Counted from the first letter of the stretch, positions 11,546 to 22,671 are shown. The stretch: DNA of 64,000 bases from Archivesica marissinica (GCA_014843695.1 CM026387.1:77378106-77442105), one strand, 5' to 3'. Translations and numbers: made by a program. Notes: generated by a model not told the origin, from the letters alone.

Positions 11546-12170
11546 TCATAGAGACGGTGATAACAAAACAATTCTCAAAGTGAATCACCCTGCCAATGCA
11601 TCAGTCCCTCAAAGACTATTGAATGGGTCTCTCTGCCTGTATCATTGCATTATCCTCCAAAATCTAAAATGACTCTTCAGGTGTCGCTCACTTATGCAAC
11701 CTGAGTAGCGACGATTACAAAAAGTAATGCATGTTAGTATTTATAAACATATAACATAGCGAAAGACACTGGACCCGCTACACTCTCTGCTTTTGAGTAT
11801 TTTTAGAGAAGGTTACGCAGCTAGGCATGCATGTCAACTAGGAAGTATGTTTAATCAAGTAGCAACCAGGACTGTTATGTCAATATTTCAACCTGAAACA
11901 ATCGTAGACAAAATGCTGAATGCCCTCGAACAATTAGTGTCAATTTTCACAAACAAATTCGTGTGAAATACGCCACCTATCGACGTTTACTGAGCAAAGG
12001 AAATTAATGTTCGTCTAATTCTCTTCACCAAGTGATAGAATGATAATTATTGTATGGATTATGTGTGCAAACAATGCGTGATTCACGTGCCGGCAGTAAT
12101 ACTCATTTATATCACTAAAACAATTAATTAGTACTAAATTAGTACTTTGTACGTGACTGTGATTTTCTAC
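11546..12170. other. no recognisable gene
   Basis: Low-complexity-free, AT-rich sequence with many stops in all frames. I see no exon signatures, repeats or element ends here. Confidence 0.5.
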
Positions 12171-12174
12171 GGAG

Positions 12175-12275
12175 GGGATATTGTCCGCCCTGTCTTTTTG
12201 ATGGGGGGGTTATTGTCCGCCTGGGTCAAAATATACGGGGGGATATTGTCCGGGGGGATATTGTCCGTTCCCCTT
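12175..12275. mobile_element. solitary terminal arm of the MULE-like element
   Basis: The arm consists of GGGGATATTGTCCGCC-type subrepeats and ends TATTGTCCGTTCCCC, identical in design to the right end of the element at 13241-14485. No matching inverted arm lies to its left, so this is a solo end. It adjoins a duplicated segment of the Psq gene at 12276. Confidence 0.75.
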
Positions 12276-12532
12276 TCTAAAGTGACACACAGGCATCATA
12301 TGAAGTGGTGAGATATCTATCTCACCTGACCAGCATGAAAACATTATGTCAAGTCTAAATTTACCAATATTAGCTCAGTATTATGCATTTTCTGAGGTGA
12401 CTTTCAATTCTCACGGTTTGGAGAAAAATGCTGAAGCTGTGAGAATTGAAAGTTCCAGTCAGGGACCTATCTAAAGTGACCCACAGGCATCATATGAAGT
12501 GGTGAGATATCTATCTCACCTGACCAGCATCC
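12276..12532. repeat. ~65-bp direct duplication containing the donor of the Psq exon
   Basis: Two copies (12276-12338 and 12466-12532) share TCTAAAGTGAC, CACAGGCATCATATGAAGTG, GTGAGATATCTATCTCACCT and GACCAGCAT. In the minus (gene) sense each contains the exon end GATGCTGGTCAG|GTGAGATAG. The interval between them is about 125 bp of other sequence. A perfect small palindrome (GAGATATCTATCTC-like) lies inside each copy. Confidence 0.8.
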
Positions 12533-12934
12533 CCTAAGTGTCTGAGATGGTACTCCATACAGTCTTGCAGCCCTGTCTACTGGTAATTTCTCCTCTTTGA
12601 CTGCCTTATACGCACTATCCATTGTCTCCTTAGTATATCTTTTCAGGCTTTTAGACACCCTTCTTGGATGAGTCTGAAATGAAACAAGAGTGAAAACATT
12701 TAGTGTCTTGCCTGCAAAATTATTCTATTCTATTACGTCATTTTAGCATGTTTACAGCACAGGTGAGAGAAATGTATATCTACACCGGTTAGTTGATATC
12801 ACAACAAAAACAGTGGACGCACATATTCTTATATTTTAGCGAAAATATTCATATATGTCAGATATTTAACAGAAATATGCATATGAGAACAATGATTTAA
12901 CATAATATCACCCATTTACCTGCTTTTTTCGCAT
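12520..12934 (-). CDS. two-exon gene model with Psq-type helix-turn-helix
   Basis: Minus strand. Exon 1 (12934-12920) would be ATG CGA AAA AAG CAG followed by donor GTAAAT. Exon 2 (12673-12520) follows acceptor TTTCATTTCAG and reads THPRRVSKSLKRYTKETM, then AYKAVKEEKLPVDRAARLYG and VPSQTLRGCWS, ending at donor TCAG|GTGAGA. The pattern RYTxExMxxAxxAVxxxxxxVxxAAxxYGVPxxTLR is that of the pipsqueak/HTH_psq DNA-binding fold, found in transcription factors and in pogo/Tigger/Jerky transposases. Both exons join in phase 0. Downstream exons that would decide between host gene and transposase were not identified. The initiator ATG is a guess based on phase and position; exon 2 is much firmer. Confidence 0.55.
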
Positions 12935-13240
12935 TTTAACTGCACCAGCTTGGCTCTACTGTCATAAAATGGCGTCCAAGATAGAATGTATGCTCGTTCG
13001 GACATTCGTTGTGTAGATATTCCCGCAAAAAACCGAATCCACGAGTCACGGAGGACCCACGACACAAAGCAAAGGACCCATACGTGTAATTATCAGTAAT
13101 TAGGACAAGTGTAAAAATCGTTCACTCAACATCGATAATTAGACTAACAAACAGATTCATTAATATACAAATATTTACATCCTTTTATCGTCTAAATGCA
13201 AACAAAACCAGTTTTCTAAGTCTACATATCTGGATAAGTA

Positions 13241-14485
13241 GAGTCACAGTGTAGGACAATATCCCCCCCGGACAATATCCCCCCTGTATATTTTGACCCA
13301 GGCGGACAATATCCCCCCTGTCAAAAAAGACAGGGCGGACAATATTCCCCCCATCAAAAATACAAGGCGGACAATATCCCCCCCGTGGATAATCCTAGGG
13401 CGGACAATATCCCCCCATCAAACATACAAGGCGGACAATATCCCCCCGTGGATAATCCTAGGGCGGACAATATCCCCCCGTAGAAAATCATAGGACGGAG
13501 AAAGAGTAACTAACAAGAATGGGTTAACAACCTTTATTTCCGTATACAAGCACATAAGCATGATAAATAATGATGTAGGACAGTGCGATATTTTGTGTGA
13601 ATTTTGGTGTTTATTATAGTCTTATTCACGAAAGTGCTAATTGAGACTTGTCATTTAGCACATAGTGGCGAAACCTAAGAATTGTTCACAGTCTTATACA
13701 CTCGCCAATCGCGAACAGAAAACTGGCTGTCGTTTTCGCTCCATCCCGGTACTGGCGGCATAATTTGTTAAGTCTCTTCTGGAGAGAAACGCTCGTCTTC
13801 TTAGCGCGTTTGGCCGATGGTTGTCCAGTCCGCTGACGTTCCATCTCGGTGTTCACGGCTGTCTGGTCTTTCTGCAGACAGGAGAGTACTGTCCACAGAC
13901 TGGGATTACTATGTCCAACTAAATGTCTAAATGAGTTATTCCAACTTTCGCAATTGTTATTAGTTCTGTCGCCTCCATTGAGTGTAGTTTCATGTACATT
14001 CCATGTGGGTGGTGGAAAGCGCGGTGGTGTACGTTTAGGTGCAGTTGAAAGAAGCAATCAAATCTTCAATTAGCCAAACAAACAATTAACATAATCAAAG
14101 TCCATTTACCAATCAGTGCAGTTGAAAGAAGCAATCAAACAAATCAAGTGAACACATTATGAGCCCAAAACTAAGGTCAAAGATGGACAAAATATCACAA
14201 TGTGACACAATATTACTTATACAGAAATAAAATAAAGCTTGTTAATTTGCGTTAATTTATAAGTTTATAAGGGGGGATAATGTCCGGGGGGATATTGTCC
14301 GCCCTGTGATTTTCTACGGGGGGGATATTGTCCGCCTTGTCTTTTTGATGGGGGGGATATTGTCCGCCCTGTGATTTTCTACGGGGGGATATTGTCTGCC
14401 CTGTCTTTTTGATGGGGGGATATTGTCCGCCTGGGTCAAAATATACGGGGGGGATATTGTCTGGGGGGGATATTGTCCGTTCCCC
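13241..14485. mobile_element. MULE-like DNA transposon with repeat-rich terminal arms and 9-bp TSD
   Basis: The arms (13241-13500 and about 14268-14485) are inverted relative to each other and consist of repeated GGCGGACAATATCCCCCC blocks separated by GTATATTTTGACCCAG, CAAAAAGACAGG and TAGAAAATCA spacers. The element is bounded by the direct repeat GGATAAGTA at 13232-13240 and 14486-14494. A 9-bp target duplication and long subrepeated arms are typical of Mutator-like elements. Between the arms lies a transposase fragment (13686-14057), so this is an internally deleted copy. Confidence 0.85.
13686..14057 (-). pseudogene. MULE transposase C-terminal fragment
   Basis: The open frame reads PRFPPPTWNVHETTLNGGDR, TNNNCESWNNSFRHLVGHSN, PSLWTVLSCLQKDQ and ends ASFLFAIGECIRL. 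The block FPxxxWNVxxxTLxGxxRTNNxxExWNxxFxxLVGxxxPxLW is what I know from the C-terminal region of metazoan MULE-type transposases and MULE-derived proteins. The catalytic DDE core is absent and no start context fits, so it is a remnant inside a deleted element. Confidence 0.65.
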
Positions 14486-14499
14486 GGATAAGTATTAAA

Positions 14500-15700
14500 T
14501 CAATGCTAATTTTATAACAAAATTAGAAGTTTTTCGAGTGGTCCGAATCAGCCACTGATCTGGTCTGAATCAGCCACTGATCTGGTCCGAGTCAGCCTGG
14601 TCCGAATCAGCCAAGTACCTCTAGACTGTCGCCAATCCTAAGATTTCGGAAATTTTCATAGTGGCATTTTTTTCTCAAAATTACTTTGTTGCATATATTT
14701 TATTTACAAATAATCAAGAAAACAACAGTCATTATTCAAGCTTTATTATCAATAGACTTGTGATTTGTACAGAATTTTAATGTATCCCAGCACCTAATCT
14801 TCATAAGTGAAGGAGTGCTGTATACACGAAGAAGAATTTTTGCCCAGAACAGGGTTTTCGCCTAACTGTGAGGGTAATGGGACAGGTGTGACCCTGGACA
14901 GGTGTGACCCCGGTTTGGGACAGGTCGGACTGAGCATTATGCTTTAATTACCTTGTTTACTTAATTAACTAGGCATTCAGGCATTAGCTCATTTACAGGC
15001 TTGCTTTAATTGGTCCAACATAATCTAATTGATATCTGACATAATGAGTAAATACAATCATCAACCAACCAGTAACAACCAATTGATTTCTTGTCCAATA
15101 CACATAAATATACATGTTAAACTACACCTTAATCTAAAATAATAGCAACCCGCGAGAGATCACGCAATATTTCACGCTCCAGTTACCGGAAATATAAATA
15201 AACATACCTTGTGCACTTCCAATCTATTTCTAACCGATCATAGAGATCAGACAGGTAAATAAGCGGTGAAAACTTTAAACCTACCCCAGTTTTCACTATA
15301 TCCGTTTTATGTCGCCCATATAAATATCATTTTTTGAAGAAAGTAGCCAATTTTTTCTCCAAAATGACATATACATGTCTGCCACGCCAATATATTTAAG
15401 AATAAAAATGTCACTATAGTCTCATTGCTCTGTGTTTATGAGTTTCGTCCGTTATTACACACAAGGGGTCCTTATGAATAATATCGATTTTCGTCTTCAG
15501 GTCCGTGTGTAGTCACAGAGGTTCTCTATCTGATATACATGGTTGTGTAAACCTAGTTATTCTCTGTTAAGCACCGTGTGATGTGTTCGATGGATGGGTC
15601 CATTTATGGTTCTGCACTCAGTCAGAGTAATTAGGAGGGATGTCGACTTCTTATGCCCCGTGTGTTTGTCTAAGTTAAACTAAATGTTAGTGTTTTAGAT
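14500..15700. other. no gene; short tandem motif at 14538-14613
   Basis: GTCCGAATCAGCCACTGATCT recurs about three times at 14538-14613, and GACAGGTGTGACCC twice at 14883-14911. The remainder is AT-rich with no coding signature that I can support. Confidence 0.5.
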
Positions 15701-15706
15701 ACAGTA

Positions 15707-15735
15707 TATGTATGTATGTATGTATGTATGTTCCT
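15707..15735. repeat. (TATG)n microsatellite next to SINE-tail remnant
   Basis: TATGTATGTATGTATGTATG is followed by TTCCTTTAATGTCAAAC, the 3' end motif of the type C SINE (16150-16373). This is probably the tail of a degraded copy. Confidence 0.7.
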
Positions 15736-16149
15736 TTAATGTCAAACAAATGAATTTTGAGTGAAAATGATAAATTAAGCCTGTTATTAAACTAAGTCTT
15801 CCTTAGTTATATTGTTTTGTTAAAAAATAACTGTTGCTTACATACTAATGCTCGCGCTGTAGGCAATTTCCACAGTTAGGCGAAAACATGTGACGGCATC
15901 CCGGATTACTGAGAATGATGTACCACTATTTTGTAAACTTTTCTCAAAAAGTAAACAATCGGTTTTCTTCGAGATTTTTGTGAATGAATGGTAAAATATT
16001 GTTTATTTGGTGACATACAATTGTTTGCAGTGTATGACAATTCTAAGCCTATAGGAGTCCGTTATGTACTACATCGTCGGAAACCAGTAACACCAGGATA
16101 TGCATAATTATGGTATATTCCATATCGCAATCCTCCCAAGTATCGACTC

Positions 16150-16373
16150 GTTGATTCTGTAGTGTATGTATGTATGTTCCATTAATGTCAAACCCCTTGC
16201 GGGGACCTAGACATGTTTTCCTGGGCAATCTTAGTCGACCTAAGTGGTTAACCAGTACTAAGCAATGTGTGTGAGGTGCCTTGCTCAATGACACTACATA
16301 CGTGGCCTGACTGAATATCGACCCGGGACCGTTCGATTCCAAATCCGACGCTCTACCATTGGACCACGGATGC
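16150..16373 (-). mobile_element. tRNA-headed SINE, type C
   Basis: Minus strand: GCATCCGTGGTCCAATGGTA provides an A-box region and CCCGGGTCGATATTC a B-box-like region. The body includes CAGGCCACGTATGTAGTGTC and ATTGAGCAAGGCACCTCAC. The 3' part has CCAGGAAAACATGTCTAGGT, GGGGTTTGACATTAATGGAA and a (CATA)n tail. It is a Pol III-type retroposon and not a functional tRNA. Its body and tail gave rise to the arrays at 17.0 and 20.7 kb. Confidence 0.8.
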
Positions 16374-16394
16374 CACACTACTTATACTGTCTCG

Positions 16395-16500
16395 CTATAT
16401 AGAGCTAGCTTTTATAGCTACGCGGTAGTGTTTGCCTCCAGGTCATAGAGGATCAGGCAGTCGCGGGTTCGAACCCCGACTTGGGCTTAGTTACTTTAAT
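16395..16500 (+). mobile_element. tRNA-headed SINE fragment, type D (copy 1)
   Basis: TATAGAGCTAGCTTTTATAG leads into GCTACGCGGTAGTGTTTGCC and a good B box, GGGTTCGAACCCCG. A tRNA-like shape is visible, but the D-arm/A box is mutated and there is no proper acceptor stem. Confidence 0.6.
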
Positions 16501-16619
16501 AATGTCAGTTAAAGTGTTTTTCGGGCCCATGTTTGACTACACAGACTCGTACTTCGGTTGGAGAGGGCTATTTCTGTATGAACGGTTGATGTCTGGATTC
16601 AAAAGATATGAAGAGAAGA

Positions 16620-16730
16620 GGAGTGTATAGAGCTAGCTTTTATTGCGAGGTGGTAGAGTGTTCGCCTCCAGGTAATGGAGTATCGGTCAGTTGTGGGTTC
16701 CAACCCGACTTGGGTTTGGTTCCTTTAATT
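16620..16730 (+). mobile_element. tRNA-headed SINE fragment, type D (copy 2)
   Basis: This copy repeats the layout of the one about 225 bp upstream: TATAGAGCTAGCTTTTATTG, GGTGGTAGAGTGTTCGCCTC, then GGGTTCCAACCCGACTTGGG. The B box has diverged. The two copies look like independent or duplicated SINE heads. Confidence 0.6.
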
Positions 16731-16994
16731 CTCAGGATATCAGGGATTCTCATTAATTCCGAATTTCATTAGAAGTTACGGAATTGGCGCGAGGTATGGT
16801 GTTACAATCAGAAATCACATCACGTATTTTGACGCGAATATTCCAAGATAAATAGTTACATGCGTAAACCAGTCACAATTTTGACAAAATGCGGGAAAAA
16901 CTGGTATAACCCTTTAAAATATATCCCTTTTGTTGTAAAACATTCACAAATTACAGCATTTACCACTACAATATCTTTTATTTTTAGCAATTGT

Positions 16995-17515
16995 GTTCGA
17001 TACTCGGGTCAGGCCAAGTATGTAATGTCATTGAGCAAGGCACCTCACACCCATCAAGTTGTTTAGTACTGGTTAACAACTCAGGCCACGTATGTAGTGT
17101 CATTGAGCAAGACACCTCACACCCATCAAGTTGTTTAGTACTGGTTAACAACTCAGGCCACGTATGTAGTGTCATTGAGCAAGACACCTCACACCCATCA
17201 AGTTGTTTAGTACTGGTTAACAACTCAGGCCACGTATGTAGTGTCATTGAGCAAGACACCTCACACCCATCAAGTTGTTTAGTACTGGTTAACAACTCAG
17301 GCCACGTATGTAGTGTCATTGAGCAAGACACCTCACACCCATCAAGTTGTTTAGTACTGGTTAACAACTCAGGCCACGTATGTAGTGTCATTGAGCAAGA
17401 CACCTCACACCCATCAAGTTGTTTAGTACTGGTTAACAACTCAGGCTAAGCCTACCCAGGAAAACATGTCTAGATCCCCACAAGTGGTTTGACATAAATG
17501 GAACATACATACAAC
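16995..17515 (+). mobile_element. type C SINE with its body expanded into a 72-bp array (6 copies)
   Basis: The upstream part TACTCGGGTCAGGCCAAGTA is SINE body. It is followed by six 72-bp units (about 17010-17445) with CACGTATGTAGTGTCATTGA, GCAAGACACCTCACACCCAT and TTAGTACTGGTTAACAACTC. The SINE then resumes with CCAGGAAAACATGTCTAGAT, GGTTTGACATAAATGGAACA and TACATACA. The expanded segment corresponds to the middle of the copy at 16150-16373. Because 72 is a multiple of three, long open frames on both strands are a by-product. Confidence 0.85.
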
Positions 17516-18350
17516 TTGTATAGTTCTACATTGTATCGCAGTTGCAAAGGTCACCAAATGATCACAAGTAGTTGATTTTAACTAACATGAACCTTCTGGG
17601 GTCCTGCACCCACATATTAGCCTTGACAAACCAATAGAAATGTTGATTATACAAACAAAGTACGATTCCACGACATTGTAAAGCATGACCTTCCCATACC
17701 CGGGATTAGGTGGTCACATCGCGTACTTTGCTCACTATTCAGTACCAAAGAAGCCATTTTCGACAGTAGTTTTTCTTATTGACAGCTGGCTTGTTTTGTG
17801 TGGAAAATAAATTACATACGCACCGCATTTTACACCGTTTTTATGTGACGGGCGATAACTCTTGACATTTCCGGTTCTTATTCAGGTTATTGTCGGCTGG
17901 GAATTGTTGTCCGCCACCGTTGTCGGCTGGCTTGTGTTCATTGCTGAAGTTACGCAGGAAAATAATCAAGAAAATTTGCCGATGCTTTCTCATTAAAATA
18001 CGATTTAAATGCCATGGGAACATGAAGTAAATGCACTCGCCGGTATTTTTACTTGTCCACGGACAAGTTACATTCGAAAATCTACTTGCCCGGCGTAACA
18101 AATGACCGGGTCGGGCAACTCGGGCTATTAATTTCGCTACCCCTGTGTTCTGCAAACTGGGACAAATCAGAACGTTTTCATTCATGATGTAAGATTACGT
18201 GAACACTCGGAATTATTATGGAAAAAACTGATTTTCATAAAATATATTTAGTTACAAATTGAAATAAATCAGATAACTTGTATATTATATTGTTTCTTTG
18301 TTACAAAGCAGTTTTATCCATCACTGGCGTCATATAATACAAGCTCACCC
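17516..18350. mobile_element. non-genic stretch with a hAT-like terminus
   Basis: At 18110-18147 the sequence reads CGGGCAACTCGGGCTATTAA then TTTCGCTACCCCTG. In reverse complement this is a CAGGGGTAGCGAAATTAA terminus, which resembles ends of hAT-type elements. A matching second terminus is not evident. TTGTCGGCTGG occurs in tandem near 17890-17935. Confidence 0.35.
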
Positions 18351-18353
18351 CGG

Positions 18354-18452
18354 CATTGTCCCGGGTCAAGTTGACCCGCCACGCATTTTCACCAAAAGTC
18401 AAACAAGCGTCTAGTGATTTTCATGCGTCAAAACCCGGGAGCTCGGGACAAT
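18354..18452. repeat. imperfect ~100-bp palindrome
   Basis: ATTGTCCCGGGTC at the left and ACCCGGGAGCTCGGGACAAT at the right pair with each other. The left arm itself contains GGGTCAAGTTGACCC. It may be a small foldback element. Confidence 0.5.
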
Positions 18453-18959
18453 TGAACGCACTTGTAAAGTGATCATTCTTGCATAATAACCTACAATTTC
18501 ACTCACAAGCGAATGCAACAAGGCATTAAAGAATGCACCTGATTTTGGTCCACTAATAAAATTTCATGTAACAGAAATATGTTTTCTGGCATATTCACAT
18601 GATTGGCATGCATGTGACCTAGCAAAGTAAACCACAAGTTCATTTACAGATTAAAGGATTTCAGGTTCATGTGAATGAGGCTAATGAAGACATCAACATT
18701 CACATATATTTTCTGTGCTACCTACGGCGGACCGTGCAGCAAGTGTAACCAAATCGTTGATATGTTGTACTTCTTTATTCACAACGATGTTCAAGGTGAA
18801 ATACTAAACATACACAAAAAACATGTGAATATTTATGTTTTGTGCTCATTTTCCTGTTTGACAGTTCTAGTGTGTACCATAATTGTAAACCAAGCACCTG
18901 TTACTGATAGCGGTGACGTCGTTCAAAAATTAACAAATTTGAAAAAAGGTTGATTGACA

Positions 18960-19145
18960 ATAGTAAAAGGACAGAAAAGTAAGCGGTCCCAACTACCAAT
19001 GAGAGACTGCTTCTGATAGTTGACCTAAAACACTTTTCTGAAGAGCAGACAACATAGATCCTGATCAGACACAGTGTTCCGCCACAGTTGATCTGTTGTT
19101 TGCGTATTCCGTCCAATTTACTTGTTAGGTTACGGGTTAACGTGT
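18960..19145. mobile_element. diverged copy of the palindromic MITE family
   Basis: GCAGACAACATAGATCCTGA, TCAGACACAGTG, TTGTTTGCGTATTCCGTCCA and a TTACGGGTTAACG end match the order of blocks in the complete element at 48308-48541. Confidence 0.6.
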
Positions 19146-19696
19146 GACTGGAAAGTGCCCGTTCATTTCAATGATATAAGTTTATAAGGGATGCAACTCT
19201 GTATGAATTTTACAACATGGGGGTTTTAACCTGTGATACCGATTTAACGATTTATTGTTAAATTTCTTGTGAACTGAGATTATGAATGCTATAAATAAGA
19301 CCAACATAATTTTTTCTTTATCATTAGAGCTCATTTAGCATTGCACTTTCTGCCCTGATCCGATGGTGGGATTTCTGACCAATATTTTGAAGCTTTTCGA
19401 ACATGAACGGTCATAAATGTGTGCATTGGTGTTAAGAATAATCCTAAATATAGATATTAAGAACGTTAAAAATATATTGTATTACCGTTGTGCATGTCAT
19501 TTAAACTGTTTGAAGTCGACAGGTGAAATTCTTCCATTTTTTTTGCAGTCTTCACAAAAGAAATCCAAATGATTATTATTTCATACGTATTGGATATTAA
19601 ACGAAATCTTATTTGGTTCACCGTAATGGCTCGGAGATAAACATTTTCGTCTATTTCGAGTTCTATTTTTGTTTTTCGCAATAATCAAATATTCAA

Positions 19697-19802
19697 AATG
19701 GCCGATTTCGAATGGCAAAATTCTGCCATGAAATTTAAACGTTGATTTCATGTATAATATTGTGTCAAGAGACGTTATAGACTGTGCAGAATTCAAACAA
19801 CG
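19697..19802 (+). other. weak candidate 5' exon of the HNRNPU-like gene
   Basis: A good donor (CAACG|GTATGTGT) ends a short stretch that contains ATGTATAATATTGTGTC, open to the donor and leaving two bases. That phase would fit the first clear exon at 22759, giving Arg at the join. There is no homology support, and intermediate exons cannot be excluded. Listed only because phase and donor agree. Confidence 0.15.
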
Positions 19803-20649
19803 GTATGTGTGTTGATCTTGTTAACAATTTTAATTTATAAAACAACTTTTTAGAATATAAAATATGCTATGCGTAATTGAGGTTTAGCGTTTTCAGACTT
19901 TGAAAAATGCCTGGATAGTAAAATGTCACATTTTTCAAGTCCAAATATTTGGACTAGAATGCTACTATTCTAAGATATTTTTCAAATTCAACTAAAGAGT
20001 AAATTACTGCTGAATTTTTAGACTGAAAGTTGCTAACAATTACTGATCTCTTCTCACAAATCTGTTGATTGTTTATTTTAAGTCTGATTTTTAAACACTT
20101 AAAATATTAAATGTATTTTTATTTAGAACACTGAACACCTATTTTAACACCTACTGTCTGTATGTGATATACATTTGTATTGTAATAACTTGTAAGGATT
20201 TACCATCTGTGCATGTTAGCACATTTATAATAGTCCATTGTTGTTTATTGTCATATTCATTCAGTATGTCACTACAAGTTGTCTGAACATCTCTCAATAT
20301 TTTAACAGCTGGAAATACTCTTTAAGAGGAACTAGTTACTTCATCTTAGTTAGAAAAAACATTTGTAACAGTTGGATATTCTCTGAACGTATTTATATTC
20401 ATTGAAACACTATTTGCATTTGAACATCGGTTACATGGGGAACAGTTGGAACTAAGTACGGATACGGCGTTCAGTAACAGTGTGCACTTTTCATATAGTT
20501 TGTTGGATACTTTGGGTATTATTTCATGCTTTGTGATTGTCATATTATTTGTAGTTTATGGACTTACCGTAACGGCAATCTCTATAAATTTGTAAAAAAG
20601 ATCACAATAATAGAATTTGTTCATACTTTGTACATCACTAGTCTATCTA

Positions 20650-21482
20650 TCTTCCTTTAATGTCAAACCCCTCGCGGGGACGTAGACATGTTAGCAAGTA
20701 CTATAGACTAGTCTATCGATCTTCCTTTAATGTCGAACCCCTCCCGGGGACGTAGACAGACTAGTACTATGTATCTTCCTTTAATGTCGAACCCCTCTCG
20801 GGGACGTAGACATGTTAGTAAGTACTATAGACTAGTACTATGTATCTTCCTTTAATGTCGAACCCCGCGCGGGGATGTAGACATGTTAGCAAGTACTATA
20901 GACTAGTCTATCTATCTTCCTTTAATGTCGAACCCCTCGCGAGGACGTAGACATGTTAGTAAGTACTATAGACTAGTACTATGTATCTTCCTTTAATGTC
21001 GAACCCCTCGCGGGGACGTAGACATGTTAGTAAGTACTATAGACTAGTCTATCTATCTTCCTTTAATGTCGAACCCCTCGCGGGAACGTAGACATGTTAG
21101 TAAGTACTATAGACTAGTACTATGTATCTTCCTTTAATGTCGAACCCCTCGCAGGGACGTAGACACGTTAGTAAGTACTATAGACTAGTCTATCGATCTT
21201 CCTTTAATGTCGAACCCCTCGCAGGGATGTAGACATGTTAGCAAGTACTATAGACTAGTACTATGTATCTTCCTTTAATGTCGAACCCCTCTCGGGGACG
21301 TAGACATGTTAGCAAGTACTATAGACTAGTCTATCTATCTTCCTTTAATGTCGAACCCCTCTCGGGGACGTAGACATGTTAGCAAGTACTATAGACTAGT
21401 CTATCTATCTTCCTTTAATGTCGAACCCCTCGCGGGAACGTAGACATGTTAGCAAGTACTATAGACTAGTACTATGTATCAC
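20650..21482. repeat. 71-bp minisatellite (~12 copies) derived from the 3' end of a type C SINE
   Basis: Each unit has CTTCCTTTAATGTCGAACCC, CTCGCGGGGACGTAGACATG and TTAGTAAGTACTATAGACTA. The first two blocks are the SINE C tail (ATTAATGTCAAACCCC, GGGGACCTAGACATG at 16.2 kb). CCCCTCGCGGGG forms a short GC hairpin in every unit. TAGTACTATG or TAGTCTATCT alternates at the junction, so some units come in pairs. Confidence 0.9.
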
Positions 21483-21543
21483 TTATTGTCTACTTGACTT
21501 GAAGTAGCGAACTGAATAGCGTACAATGTAGTTTAGCCGAAAT

Positions 21544-21690
21544 ATGTGCAACACAATCAATATCAAATATGTGCAACACAATCAATATCAAATATGTGCA
21601 ACACAATCAATATCAAATATGTGCAACACAATCAATATCAAATATGTGCAACACAATCAATATCAAATATGTGCAACACTATCAATATCA
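21544..21690. repeat. 25-bp minisatellite (6 copies)
   Basis: The unit is ATGTGCAACACAATCAATAT plus CAAAT, nearly perfect. Confidence 0.95.
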
Positions 21691-21875
21691 ACTCATTATA
21701 TTTCTTCCAATGCATGTTCATGTCAGCAACATCTGTTGTTACCTGGAAGAGTCTACAGGCAAACCTGTTTTAAGGCAGCCAGCCAAGGGGATCATAGAAA
21801 ATGGCTGCTTATCACAGAGGTGGCTGTTTAACCCATTCAACCCCAAGTAACTGACATTAACTGGTGCATGATATT

Positions 21876-22144
21876 CAGGGATCATTTTAGAGGGCGATGT
21901 GGGCGAAATTGTCACCCTGGGGGCCCCACTTCTCCCTTGGTTTTTACGATTTTCAAACAAAATGTTGTCTAGTAAGATACACTGGCCCATTATAAAAGCA
22001 CTCTTTCTATTCAAATGTTGTATTTAATGGTTGTACTGTGCATTTTAACCCTATTTTGCAGAAGTATATTAAAGAACACCATTTAAGGAAGTGATCACGC
22101 GCTTTCTCACTTCTCCCAAAAATTCTGACCTAGAATGAACCCTG
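21876..22144. mobile_element. MITE with CAGGG termini and 5-bp TSD (copy 1)
   Basis: The left end CAGGGATCATTTTAGAGGGC and right end CCTAGAATGAACCCTG are inverted repeats. The element is flanked by ATATT on both sides (21871-21875 and 22145-22149). A second copy lies at 23962-24261. Confidence 0.85.
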
Positions 22145-22432
22145 ATATTTTTAGACCAATAAATTAATAAGAAAATTACATTTGGACCAACCACTTTTTC
22201 CAGTTCATTTATCAAAAATGGATAATTTTATCTGGATCTACACTTTTTGTAAATCTATTTAGAGGCCTGTAGTATTGAAAGGGTTAATAGAGGGCCAATG
22301 TTTTAAACCACTTCCAATATTACACAATTGTTTTGATTGTGTGTGATAAAGTACTGTAATTACATGATTTAGTTGACTGGGATTTCAAGCATGTTTTCAT
22401 AGGTTTCAATTTATTTTTAAATAGTGTTTAAA

Positions 22433-22671
22433 CTTTTATTTATTTTACAACGATTGCGAAGCAAGTTCTAACAACTTATATTAATCACTCTCGTTGGCGC
22501 GGATGAAAGCGAATATGTGGTCATTTGTGTCAAGGAAACCAGAGTACCCAAAGAAAACCCACTAATCCGATCTGGCGACCACCGTACCATCTCACATACT
22601 TCCCGGTCCGAAGATCTAATCCGGGTTGCATTGGTGAGAAGCGAGCACACTAACCACCGCTAATCGGACAG
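22433..22671 (-). mobile_element. tRNA-headed SINE, type A (copy 1)
   Basis: Minus strand: CTGTCCGATTAGCGGTGGTT (A-box region), GCTCGCTTCTCACCAATGCA, CCGGATTAGATCTTCGGACC, body GTGAGATGGTACGGTGGTCG, then CGAGAGTGATTAATATAAGT and a tail TCGTTGTAAAATAAATAAAA. It is collinear with the better-preserved copy at 31882-32130. Confidence 0.85.

Noticed and set aside
16418..16490. tRNA gene
   Set aside because: A good B box is present, but the A box is mutated and no acceptor stem forms. A second copy with the same non-tRNA flanks shows a SINE head.
17841..18185. 114-residue minus-strand frame
   Set aside because: It overlaps a transposon-like terminus and shows no domain or splice context.
18675..18953. 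92-residue plus-strand frame with Cys residues
   Set aside because: No start or splice context, AT-rich surroundings, no motif that I can name.
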